A stretch of DNA of 64,000 bases from Gp6-AA40 sp963772955 (GTDB lineage Bacteria; Acidobacteriota; Vicinamibacteria; Vicinamibacterales; UBA2999): the NCBI GenBank assembly GCA_963772955.1, contig CAVYZF010000005.1:372001-436000 (forward strand), given 5' to 3'. Under the pieces are notes generated by a model. That model was not told the DNA's origin. It ran no database searches and saw only the letters and a program-made list of their open reading frames with translations. Below are positions 1 through 7,853 of the stretch, piece by piece. The stretch's first letter is position 1. Each line of letters starts with the position of its first letter. The position numbers and the translations under genes are program-made.

Positions 1-1
1 C

Positions 2-496
2 GTGGCAAGCGCACCGCCCGTTCCCGCGGAGTTGCCTGCGGTATCGCCAGTGGTCACGACACCTCCAGCGTTGAATGCATCACCGGCTCCGGCTGCTCTG
101 ACTCCGAAGCCCACGTCAGTTCCGACCGAGATGGTGAGGCCTCGAATCGAGATCGTACCCCTCCCGGCTCCGGTCGCGCGGTCGTCCGCGCCTGCGGAGG
201 CTCAGCCGGAAGTCGTATCAGCGCCAGTATCGATCGACACGGTGACGATCTCGGGATGCCTCGATTACGACGGCACGTCTGCCTGGCTGAAGGAAACCTC
301 GGGCGTCGATGCACCAAAGACTCGCAGCTGGCGATCGGGTTTCCTCAAGAAACGCGCGCCACGGATCGCGCTCGTGGATGGGCCCACGAACGCATCGGCG
401 TACGAAGGCCGCCGGGTTTCTGTGACGGGAGTGCTCGCCGACCGCGAGATGCGCGTGAACTCGATCAGCCCGATCGAGGGTGAGTGCGCGCCCTGA
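2..496 (+). CDS. Proline-rich protein, C-terminal part (left-edge partial)
   Basis: The reading frame is open to the left edge, so the GTG at base 2 need not be the true start. The visible 164 residues have a Pro/Ala/Val-rich linker of about 75 residues, then a compact C-terminal domain of about 85 residues beginning near TVTISGCL and ending EGEC. That domain alternates short strands (ISGCL, RRVSVTGVL, MRVNSI), which resembles a small OB-fold or beta-barrel domain. A linker followed by a small domain is typical of an envelope-anchored protein, but no signal or anchor is visible in this fragment. It converges with the gene ending at 500, only 3 bases away. Function unknown. Confidence 0.6.
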   Translation: MASAPPVPAELPAVSPVVTTPPALNASPAPAALTPKPTSVPTEMVRPRIEIVPLPAPVARSSAPAEAQPEVVSAPVSIDTVTISGCLDYDGTSAWLKETSGVDAPKTRSWRSGFLKKRAPRIALVDGPTNASAYEGRRVSVTGVLADREMRVNSISPIEGECAP

Positions 497-499
497 GAC

Positions 500-2317
500 T
501 TACCGGCGCTCAATCAGGTCGGCGTAGATCGCTTCGATGAACATCTCGCCGGTCCACGACGGCGTCGAGTAGACGCCGTCGTAGTCCTTCGTTGGCCCCG
601 CCGCCTTGATCTGGGCGAGCGTCATCTTCTTGTCGATCATCAGCTGAATCCGGTCGCGGATGATCGTCGTCATGTCGCGATACTCGGCAACGTCGGACTC
701 GTTGCAGATCCGCCCGTGCCCCGGGACGACGAGAGTGCCGCCCTGGTTGTTGAAGGCAGGGAAGGTGATGTCGAGGATCTGATTGAGTGCATCGAGGATG
801 CCCTGGATGCTCCCGCCTCGATCGCGATCGATCATCGGATACGACACGGTCGAGAACACGTCGCCGGTCGCGACGACGTCCGACTTGCGGAACCAGACGA
901 TCACGTCGCCGTCCGTGTGTGCCGCCGGAGTGTGCAGCATCTCGACGACCTCGCCGCCGAAGTAGATCTGTTTCTTGTTCGTGTAAAACGTATCGTGCGG
1001 CCACACGCCGTACGGCATCCGAGCAGACTCACCCTTCAGCCCGCTCATGCGGTGCAACACCAGCTCGTGCGCGATGACGGGCGCGCCTTCCAGGCGGGCC
1101 GGTTCGCGTCCATTCTGACCTCCAACACCCGCGTTCACGTTGCGCCCTGAGTTCGAGAGGCTCTCGTTCCCCCCGGTGTGCGGTTCGTCTGCGCTGGTGT
1201 TGACGATCTGACGGATCGGCTTGTCGGAGATCGTTCGGATCGCGGCGATCACCTTGTCGCTCATTGCCGCGACGCTCGAGTCGACCACGAGTACGCCGTC
1301 GGGATCGATCTGCACCGTGATGTTTGCTCCCGAACCGGCGACGACGTGCACGTTGCCCTGCACGGGGATCACTTCGACCGCGCCATCGTCGTAGGCGGGT
1401 TTGACCGGGCGAGGGCCCGGCTGCGCGCCGCGATGGACAGCGGTCGCAGGTGCTGGCGCTTTCGTGAGCTCCTGCAGTCGCTGCATGTACTCCGGGTACA
1501 TCGTCTGCGCCCCGCCCAGTGACGCTTCGAACGGCAGGTTGTGCCGTTTGGCGTACTCGGGGTGCGTGGTGCCGAGTGGATAGGCGGGCACCTGTCCCTT
1601 TTCCAGCGACGGGAGTTCTTCGGCGACTTCAAACGGCTGCAGCGCGGGAATCGTCAGGTTGGAATCGCGCTTGAACGTCGCGGTCCGCACGAGCGGCTCG
1701 CTGAGGTAGACCGAGTCCTCGACGATGATGGCGAGCGTGAGAAAGTCACCGTGCCGCCAGTAGTACTCCGTCATGACGGCGTACGGGCTCAGCGGGATGC
1801 CGTTGCGATGTACGAAGCTGTACTTGATGTGGGTGGTCGTGACCTTGAGGCCGCCATCGACCCACTCGCCGGTCGAGAACCCTTGCCAGAGATGTTCGGC
1901 GTACTTCGATGGATGCGGGCGGCCATCGAGCCATATGGTGCGGTCGGCGCGGCCGAAAAGTCCCGTGATGGTGTAGGCGATGAGCCGTTCGGTCTTCGGA
2001 TCGACGACGGCCCCCATGCGGAAGTCGGGCCGTGGCGCACGCATCGAATAGGTCACCGGGTGCGGACGGCCCTGCCACTCGAGCAGCGAGTGCATCGTCG
2101 GCGTCCAGCTCTCGGCGTGTTGCCGTGCTGCGTCGTTGAGGGGGATGCCGACGTACTCACCGACTTCAACGCCAGGGTCGCCGCGGAGCGGCAGCTCTTC
2201 GTGATTGCCGAGCGTCGACGACCACATGCCGGCGAGATCCACCTGCTGTGCGCGTGCCGGGGTTGCGACGAGGGTAAGCGTCACCGCTGCACCAATCAGG
2301 TGTGTCCGGACACACAT
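500..2317 (-). CDS. Secreted two-domain protein: N-terminal Acidobacteria-type domain plus MBL-fold hydrolase with degenerate metal site
   Basis: The chosen ATG (2315-2317, MCVRTHLIG) has a GGAGGG ribosome site 7 bases upstream and starts a good signal peptide (cleavage near ARAQ). Residues about 25-240 resemble the separate secreted protein at 11531-12385 (VDxxGxW, DGRPxP, a G-W-x-G-G/D-x-L-x-V-x-TTH core). Residues about 325-600 are a metallo-beta-lactamase fold: VVDSSV, HTPAAHTDGD, ATGDVF and VPGHGR are present. The usual HxHxDH motif reads SADEPH near residue 374, so both Zn1 histidines and the Asp are replaced while the last His stays. It is the last gene of the run downstream of the SoxD-like cytochrome. 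Periplasmic location is likely; substrate unknown. Confidence 0.75.
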   Translation of the reverse strand: MCVRTHLIGAAVTLTLVATPARAQQVDLAGMWSSTLGNHEELPLRGDPGVEVGEYVGIPLNDAARQHAESWTPTMHSLLEWQGRPHPVTYSMRAPRPDFRMGAVVDPKTERLIAYTITGLFGRADRTIWLDGRPHPSKYAEHLWQGFSTGEWVDGGLKVTTTHIKYSFVHRNGIPLSPYAVMTEYYWRHGDFLTLAIIVEDSVYLSEPLVRTATFKRDSNLTIPALQPFEVAEELPSLEKGQVPAYPLGTTHPEYAKRHNLPFEASLGGAQTMYPEYMQRLQELTKAPAPATAVHRGAQPGPRPVKPAYDDGAVEVIPVQGNVHVVAGSGANITVQIDPDGVLVVDSSVAAMSDKVIAAIRTISDKPIRQIVNTSADEPHTGGNESLSNSGRNVNAGVGGQNGREPARLEGAPVIAHELVLHRMSGLKGESARMPYGVWPHDTFYTNKKQIYFGGEVVEMLHTPAAHTDGDVIVWFRKSDVVATGDVFSTVSYPMIDRDRGGSIQGILDALNQILDITFPAFNNQGGTLVVPGHGRICNESDVAEYRDMTTIIRDRIQLMIDKKMTLAQIKAAGPTKDYDGVYSTPSWTGEMFIEAIYADLIERR

Positions 2318-2368
2318 CATTCGACCCTCCGGTCGCCCGGAATATACCACTCAACTGACATGACACAG

Positions 2369-2924
2369 TTACGGGTAGTGGCCGAGTGGCCGACGCTGGC
2401 CCGGCTTCCAGTCCAGTTCAACCGCCACGAAGGTGTCGCGGTTGGGCATCTTGATGTTCGGCAGGGTCGTGGCATCGAGCACGGCGTTCTCGTCGATCAC
2501 TTCATTGAGAAACAGGACGTAGGCCGTCGCCGCGTAGACCTCGTCTGGCGTGAGCGAGCCCGGTTTCGTGGACGGCATTGCCCGGTTGATGAAGTCCCAG
2601 ACCGTCGTCGCATACGGGACGAGGCTGCCCTGGATCTTCACCGGCTTTGAATTGCCAAGCGGGATGAGGCCGCGATGGAGTCGAGTGCCCGTGCCATTGG
2701 GCCCGTGGCAGGACTGGCACTTCTGGGCATAGACGGTCGCGCCGTCTTTCACGGTGCCGCGCCCCGGTGGCAACTGCTTGCCTGAGGGCGACACCGCGTT
2801 GTCGCGCGCCTTGACCTCCTCGGCGCTTGGCGTTGTTCCGAATCGATAGGTCGGTCCTTGTGCGAGGATGACTCGACGACGCGAAGGCCACGATTGACGC
2901 CGCGAAGAGAGTAGAGGGGCGCAT
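2369..2924 (-). CDS. soxD: SoxD-like c-type cytochrome, frameshifted between signal peptide and mature domain
   Basis: The mature part reads ...YRFGTTPSAEEV, then KQLPPGRGTV, the heme site CQSCH, and an axial-Met region NRAMPSTKPGSLTPDEVYA. This order is typical of SoxD/SorB-type monoheme cytochromes that accept electrons from a SoxC/SorA molybdoenzyme, and the SoxC-like gene is two genes upstream. In this frame there is no start codon ahead of the conserved YRFGTTP region; the first is a GTG at 2794. A convincing signal peptide (ATG 2922-2924, MRPSTLFAASIVAFASS) lies in another frame immediately upstream. A single indel near 2860-2880 would join them. Either the sequence has an error or the gene is broken. 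The symbol rests on homology pattern and context only. Confidence 0.65.
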
Positions 2925-4305
2925 GACTAGGAGTCGAGGCGGCGTTGTAGTCATGAATCCGGTTCGCAAGTACCTGCCGATCGAGTTCCTTGCCTCGCAG
3001 GTAGACCTTCGAGATCCGCCGCGTGTTCGTGATGCTGTCGAGAGGGTTGGCGTCCAGGACGTTGAAGCTGGCTTCTTTCCCGGCTGCCACGATCCCCATT
3101 CGATCGAGATGGAGGATTCTCGCGTTGGTTCCCGTCGCGGCGACGATGGCCTCCATCGGCGTCATGCCGCAGCGGGTGTACGCCTCGATTTGTTCATGTG
3201 AGCCGAAGCCGTCACCGGTGCCATCTGTTCCCATGCCGATGACCATTCCCACGTCATGAATCTTGCGCAGGTTGCGGCAATGCAGCTCGAACAGCTCGTT
3301 GGGCGGATTGCCTTTGGCTTCGAGTTGCGCAAGCTGCGCGCGCATGCCTTCGATCTGTTTCGCCGGCAATGTCTCCGCGAGCGATGCGATCGAGTCCTTC
3401 GTTGCTGGAACAGGAATATTCGGACCTGACCACACTTTCGGGTGTGCCTTCACTGCGGCCAGATACTCATCGTCAACGTCGCGATCGCGAACGAGATGGA
3501 CGAACCCATCGATGCCTACGTTGAGGAGATCCTTCGCGTCAGCCAGCGCTGATGTTCGACTCAGATGCGCGAGAACCTCCATGCCATTGGCATGTGCCTC
3601 TGCGATGATGGCGCGATAGACGCCCGGCTGGAGTTTCGGGACATCGCCGTTGCGATCGTCCACCCAGATCTTTACGAAGCGCACGCCTCGTGCATGCAAC
3701 TCGAGCACGTGATCTTGTCCCTCTCGTCCCGTTCGCGCGCCGTACGGAATTCCCAGGCGCGGCTCGCCAGTGGGGCCGCCGATCGGAGTGGCTGCGATGC
3801 CCTTGCCCACGGTGAGGAAGCGCGCAGCGTTCGGGATCACCTGGTCGCGAAGCTCGTACGCCAGCTCCGGATCGGCTTCGAGGCCCATGCTCAACGTGGC
3901 CGCGACGCCGTAGTACGCGTAGCGCTGTAAGACATCAACGATAATCTCGCGTCGATAGTTCGCCTTGCTGTTGCTGCCGTCCTTCTCGTTGATGAGGCCG
4001 ATGTGGTTGTGGCCGTCGATGAGGGACGGCATCACGGTCTTCCCCGAGAGATCCACACGTGTCGCGCCTTGCGGCGGCTGGCGCTGGCCCTGCCTGCCAA
4101 CCCACGTGAATGCCTCACCCTCGACGAGGAACGCCGCGTTGTCGATCGTGTTGCCGTCGCCGACGATGAGCCGTGCGTTTTCGAACCACGTTGCTGTGGA
4201 GCCGCGTTGCGCGCTCGTGCCCAGGGCGAACGCAAACAAAAGAACGAGAACGAAGAGAGCCGAGCCCCGAGCTCCGAGCCCAGACCCCCGACTAGAGGAT
4301 TGCAT
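2749..4305 (-). CDS. Secreted amidohydrolase (imidazolonepropionase/prolidase-like)
   Basis: An N-terminal hydrophobic stretch (ALFVLVLLFAFALGTSA) marks export. The amidohydrolase metal site is complete: DGHNH near residue 98, FVKIW (candidate bridging Lys) near 211, VLAHLSR near 246, GFVHLV near 270, and the catalytic Asp in MGTDGTGDG near 359. This fits a TIM-barrel metal-dependent hydrolase acting on a C-N bond; the substrate cannot be told. The start overlaps the end of the SoxC-like gene by 14 bases, so the genes are co-transcribed. Family homology appears to stop near HDYNAAST (about base 2930). The remaining ~60 codons run through the cytochrome gene in the wrong frame, probably because of the same indel that breaks that gene. 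Confidence 0.8.
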   Translation of the reverse strand: MQSSSRGSGLGARGSALFVLVLLFAFALGTSAQRGSTATWFENARLIVGDGNTIDNAAFLVEGEAFTWVGRQGQRQPPQGATRVDLSGKTVMPSLIDGHNHIGLINEKDGSNSKANYRREIIVDVLQRYAYYGVAATLSMGLEADPELAYELRDQVIPNAARFLTVGKGIAATPIGGPTGEPRLGIPYGARTGREGQDHVLELHARGVRFVKIWVDDRNGDVPKLQPGVYRAIIAEAHANGMEVLAHLSRTSALADAKDLLNVGIDGFVHLVRDRDVDDEYLAAVKAHPKVWSGPNIPVPATKDSIASLAETLPAKQIEGMRAQLAQLEAKGNPPNELFELHCRNLRKIHDVGMVIGMGTDGTGDGFGSHEQIEAYTRCGMTPMEAIVAATGTNARILHLDRMGIVAAGKEASFNVLDANPLDSITNTRRISKVYLRGKELDRQVLANRIHDYNAASTPSHAPLYSLRGVNRGLRVVESSSHKDRPIDSEQRQAPRRSRRATTRCRPQASSCHRGAAP

Positions 4306-5524
4306 TCACGATGCTCCCATCCCGATTGATCTTCCAGGGTTGAATACCGTTGAAGTGATCGGCCTGCAGGAAGTACTCGGGCGTCACGCCCAGCACCTTC
4401 GCGGCTTCGGCGATCGTTGGCTGCACTTCGCCTTTCTCGTCCGTGCAGCGCGACTGCAGCACTGCCTCTTCGCCGTTCCACTCCCACGCGAAACGGAATC
4501 GCGTGTGCGCGAATCGAAGAACTGGGTCCTGAAGCTGCGCGGGCCTGTAGGTCCGCCCACCGTCGACGGAGACATCGACCTTAGTGACGGCGCCAGCTCC
4601 GGTCCACGCCAGGCCGGTGATTTCGTAGAATCCGCGCCCCGGCAAACGCTGGCCTCCCGACGGGCGGGTGATGATCGATTTGGGGCCGAGCTCGAACCTG
4701 AAGCCGAGCGCCTTGCCAGTGGGCACGGTGTCGGCGTTGTTGCCCGCCTCGTGCCATGACATGGCTGGCTGATCGACGACGGCGATGCGGCTCAGCCACT
4801 TCACCGAGCGAATCGCTTCCCAGCCAGGCACAACCAGGCGGATTGGATAGCCGTTCTGCGGGCGGACAGGCTCGCCATTCTGCGCGTACGCCACGAGCGT
4901 GTCATCGATCGCCTTCACCATCGGAAGGCTCATCGTGTACTTGTTCGCGTCCGACCCCTCGGCCACGATCCAGTTGCCACCGCTTTGCACACCGCATTCT
5001 TTGAGCAGAACTGAGAGCAGCACGCCGGTCCATTCGCTGCAGCTCGTTCGTCCATGCACGTTTTGCACTGAATCCCCGTTCGGCCCGCGAAGTGGACGAC
5101 TGTTCGCGTTGCATTCGAGGAAATAGATCTTCGAGACCGACGGGAACCGCTTCAGTTCGTCCATCGTGAACGTGAGCGGCCGGTCCACCATGCCGTGCAC
5201 CAGCAGGCGATGCTGCTGCGGATCGATCTCCGGGATGCCGTTGACGTGATCCATCAGGAAGTGCAGGCCTGATGGCGTGATGATCCCGTCGAGATCCTGC
5301 AGTGGCGTCGTCAAAGCCGTGTCGGTGATCGGCGTGGCGGTGCCGAGGGATCGACGAACAGTGCTGTCGAACCGCGAAGGCTGTCCGTAGGCCAGCAGGT
5401 CTTTGAGACGCGCGTCGGCTGCAGGTGTTTGCGCGTCCACCGATTGGACGGCCCCGACTGCCAGACCCGCTAACGCAGCGCTCTCTGTCAGGAATCGCCG
5501 GCGATCGGAATGGTGCGAGCCCAT
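4292..5524 (-). CDS. soxC: SoxC-like sulfite dehydrogenase, molybdopterin subunit
   Basis: The start at 5522-5524 (MGSHHSD) is favoured over an upstream ATG by an AAGGAG site 8 bases ahead and by the Tat motif RRRFL at residues 8-12. The protein (about 410 aa) shows sulfite-oxidase features: the Mo-ligand Cys in FLECNANSRP near residue 138, TSCSEWTG, VPGWEAIRSVKWL, and a C-terminal dimerisation domain beginning around DVSVDGGRTY. Overall pattern is closest to SoxC (GLHF, IDPQQHRLLVHG, FTMDELKRFPSVS). The enzyme would oxidise sulfite or a bound sulfur species in the periplasm and pass electrons to cytochrome c. No soxABXYZ genes are in the window, so a stand-alone SorAB-like role is possible. 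Confidence 0.8.
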   Translation of the reverse strand: MGSHHSDRRRFLTESAALAGLAVGAVQSVDAQTPAADARLKDLLAYGQPSRFDSTVRRSLGTATPITDTALTTPLQDLDGIITPSGLHFLMDHVNGIPEIDPQQHRLLVHGMVDRPLTFTMDELKRFPSVSKIYFLECNANSRPLRGPNGDSVQNVHGRTSCSEWTGVLLSVLLKECGVQSGGNWIVAEGSDANKYTMSLPMVKAIDDTLVAYAQNGEPVRPQNGYPIRLVVPGWEAIRSVKWLSRIAVVDQPAMSWHEAGNNADTVPTGKALGFRFELGPKSIITRPSGGQRLPGRGFYEITGLAWTGAGAVTKVDVSVDGGRTYRPAQLQDPVLRFAHTRFRFAWEWNGEEAVLQSRCTDEKGEVQPTIAEAAKVLGVTPEYFLQADHFNGIQPWKINRDGSIVNAIL

Positions 5525-5603
5525 GAGCGTCTCCTTCTTTGGTTCGGACGATGGTATTCCACTGCCGCCGGCGCTGGCTGTCAATCAAAGAACGCCGACG
5601 CGA

Positions 5604-6485
5604 TCATCGGGGCGAATCGAGCACGTTGAATATTGCAGCCGAGTCCTGACGAGCCCCGCCGCGCCGCTGAAGTTCGTCGAGCACCTCGGCCGCGGCTGCG
5701 CTGGCCGGAAGCTCGATGCCGTACTTATGGGCCAGCTCCAGGACGATGTGAATGTCCTTGTGGTGGAGTCTGGACTCGACTTTCCCATCGAAATCACGAG
5801 CGATCATCTTCGGTGCCTGCAGGTCGAGCATGCGGCTCGCGGCAAAGCCTCCCATCATCGCGTCCTTGACCGCGCGCGGGTCTACGCCCGCGCGCTCGGC
5901 GAGCAGCATCGCCTCGGCCGCGCCGAGCTGATTCACGATGGTGCAGATCTGATTGCAAGCTTTGGCCACCTGGCCCGCACCGCTCGGCCCGATGTACACG
6001 ATATTCTTCGCGTAACACGAGAGGAGCGGGTGAGCGCGATCGAACGCCGACTTCGACCCTCCTGCCATGATCGAGAGCGTGCCCGCCTCGGCCGCTGCGC
6101 TGCCGCCAGAGACCGGTGCGTCGAGCATCTCGACACCCTGACCCTGTAGCTCGCTCGCAATGCGCCGCGCGCCGGCCGGATCGATCGTGCTGTGATCGAT
6201 CACGAGCGAGCCCGCTCGAATGCCGCCCGCCACTCCTCCCGCGCCCAGAATCACCTCTTCGACCGCGCGCGTGTCCGTGACCATCGTGAAGACGACCTCG
6301 CTCGTCGCTGCAGCATGTGCCGCGGATTCACCGGCCGCAGCGCCGGCCTCCAACAGCGGTGTCATCGCCTCGCGCCGTCGTGCCCATACAGTGACCGTGT
6401 GGCCGCATTTCAAGAGGTTGCGGACCATCGGCGCACCCATTGTTCCGAGCCCGATGAACCCGATCGTGGTCGTCATGTGGCCCAT
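5604..6485 (-). CDS. NAD(P)-dependent 3-hydroxyisobutyrate dehydrogenase family oxidoreductase
   Basis: This 293-residue protein has the Rossmann motif GFIGLGTMGAPM at the N-terminus, the substrate loop DAPVSGGSAAAEAGTL, and the catalytic-Lys region VAKACNQI near residue 171, all standard for beta-hydroxyacid dehydrogenases (3-hydroxyisobutyrate, tartronate semialdehyde and related substrates). The length is normal and no signal peptide is present, so it is cytoplasmic. A second in-frame ATG three codons on (MTTTIGF) may be the real start. It leads the minus-strand run that continues into soxC, and its 5' end faces dapC head to head. The substrate cannot be deduced; a metabolic link to soxC is not evident. 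Confidence 0.85.
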   Translation of the reverse strand: MGHMTTTIGFIGLGTMGAPMVRNLLKCGHTVTVWARRREAMTPLLEAGAAAGESAAHAAATSEVVFTMVTDTRAVEEVILGAGGVAGGIRAGSLVIDHSTIDPAGARRIASELQGQGVEMLDAPVSGGSAAAEAGTLSIMAGGSKSAFDRAHPLLSCYAKNIVYIGPSGAGQVAKACNQICTIVNQLGAAEAMLLAERAGVDPRAVKDAMMGGFAASRMLDLQAPKMIARDFDGKVESRLHHKDIHIVLELAHKYGIELPASAAAAEVLDELQRRGGARQDSAAIFNVLDSPR

Positions 6486-6508
6486 TGTCAGATAGGATCG
6501 TCAAGTTC

Positions 6509-7687
6509 GTGAACTCACGTCTGTCGGAGCTCCAGTCCTACCCATTCGAGAAGTTGCGTGCGCTGCTGGCAGGGCTGTCGCCGAGCGGGACGTCGATTCG
6601 TCTCTCGATTGGTGAGCCACAACACGCCACGCCCAATCTGATCCGCGATGCGCTCACGCAGCACGTCGATGGACTCTCGGTCTATCCAACGACCGCGGGA
6701 AGCGATCGCCTCCGCGAGACCATCGCCGCGTGGTTCGTGCGTCGGTACGGCCTGAAGCGGCTCGATCCGCTCACTGAGGTCCTGCCGGTCAACGGAACAC
6801 GGGAGGCGCTGTTTGCCTTTGGGCAGGCGGTCATCGATGCCTCGCGTCCGAGTCCGGCGGTGGTGTCTCCGAATCCCTTTTACCAGATCTATGAAGGCGC
6901 GGCGCTTCTGGGCGGCGCAGAGCCTTTGTTTCTCAATCAGACGGATGGCAATGGCTTCGCGCTGGACCTGGATTCGGTGACGGAGCGCGACTGGAAGCGG
7001 ACGCAGTTGCTCTACGTGTGTTCACCCGCCAACCCCTCGGGCCGGGTGTTGACGCTCGACGAATGGCGCGCGCTCTTCGACCGCTCTGACAGCTATGGCT
7101 TCGTCATCGCGTCCGACGAATGCTATTCGGAGATCTACGACGAGCGCGCTCCGCTTGGTGCGCTCGAGGCCGCGCAGCAACTGGGTCGAGACGGGTTCCC
7201 GAAGCTGGTGGTCTTCAACAGTCTATCCAAGCGCTCGAACGCGCCAGGACTTCGGGCGGGCGCCGTGGCCGGCGATCGACAGCTGCTGAAACAGTTCTTG
7301 CTCTATCGCACCTATCACGGGTGCGCGATGAGCCTGACGGTGCAGTACGCCAGCATGGCGGCGTGGGACGACGAAGCGCACGTCGCCGAGAATCGGCGGT
7401 TGTATCGCCAGAAGTTCGACGCGCTCGTCCCCATGCTGCAGCGCGTGATGCATGCCCCGCGGCCCGAAGCCGGGTTCTACCTCTGGGCCCGTGTGCCAGG
7501 CGGCGACGATGAGACGTTTGCGAAAGACCTGTTTGCCGCAACACACGTGACCGTGTTGCCGGGGCAATATCTGGCGCGCGACGCACACGGCCTCAACCCA
7601 GGGCGTGGGTATGTCCGCATGGCACTCGTCCCTGATCTGGCGGATTGCATTGAGGCGGCGCAGCGTATCGTCGCCTTCTGCAATTGA
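6509..7687 (+). CDS. dapC: Succinyldiaminopimelate transaminase (class I/II aminotransferase)
   Basis: The frame opens at a TTG (6485) that overlaps the divergent gene's ATG, but the GTG at 6509 (MNSRLSELQSYPFEKLRALL) matches the usual start of DapC-type enzymes and has an AGGA upstream. Class-I aminotransferase landmarks are present: GEPQHATP, PTTAGSDRLRE, NPFYQIYEG, CSPANPSGRVL, ASDECYSEIY, and the PLP lysine in NSLSKRSNAPGLRAG near residue 240. It would convert N-succinyl-2-amino-6-ketopimelate to N-succinyl-LL-2,6-diaminopimelate. Assignment to this step rather than another aminotransferase rests on sequence style plus dapD and dapE downstream on the same strand. Confidence 0.8.
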   Translation: MNSRLSELQSYPFEKLRALLAGLSPSGTSIRLSIGEPQHATPNLIRDALTQHVDGLSVYPTTAGSDRLRETIAAWFVRRYGLKRLDPLTEVLPVNGTREALFAFGQAVIDASRPSPAVVSPNPFYQIYEGAALLGGAEPLFLNQTDGNGFALDLDSVTERDWKRTQLLYVCSPANPSGRVLTLDEWRALFDRSDSYGFVIASDECYSEIYDERAPLGALEAAQQLGRDGFPKLVVFNSLSKRSNAPGLRAGAVAGDRQLLKQFLLYRTYHGCAMSLTVQYASMAAWDDEAHVAENRRLYRQKFDALVPMLQRVMHAPRPEAGFYLWARVPGGDDETFAKDLFAATHVTVLPGQYLARDAHGLNPGRGYVRMALVPDLADCIEAAQRIVAFCN

Positions 7688-7853
7688 CGATCGGCGGCCC
7701 CAGCGTGCTCACGGGTTCCAGCTCAGCAATAAAAACCTGCTGTAGAATCACAAACTTAACGTCTTTACCTCGATTGACCGAGGTTACACTCAGTCGTCCG
7801 GTCCCCGTGGCGAGCGTCTCTCTGTCATCCGCGAGCGTGGAGGCACTTCACCG

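Noticed and set aside
1541..2650. Long plus-strand ORF (369 codons) opposite the MBL and cytochrome genes
   Set aside because: It is antisense to conserved genes, has Arg/Asp/Val-rich shadow composition and no ribosome site.
7740..7800. Hairpin ACCTCG-ATTGAC-CGAGGT upstream of the PEGA gene
   Set aside because: Short arms and no clear promoter or terminator context; likely chance.
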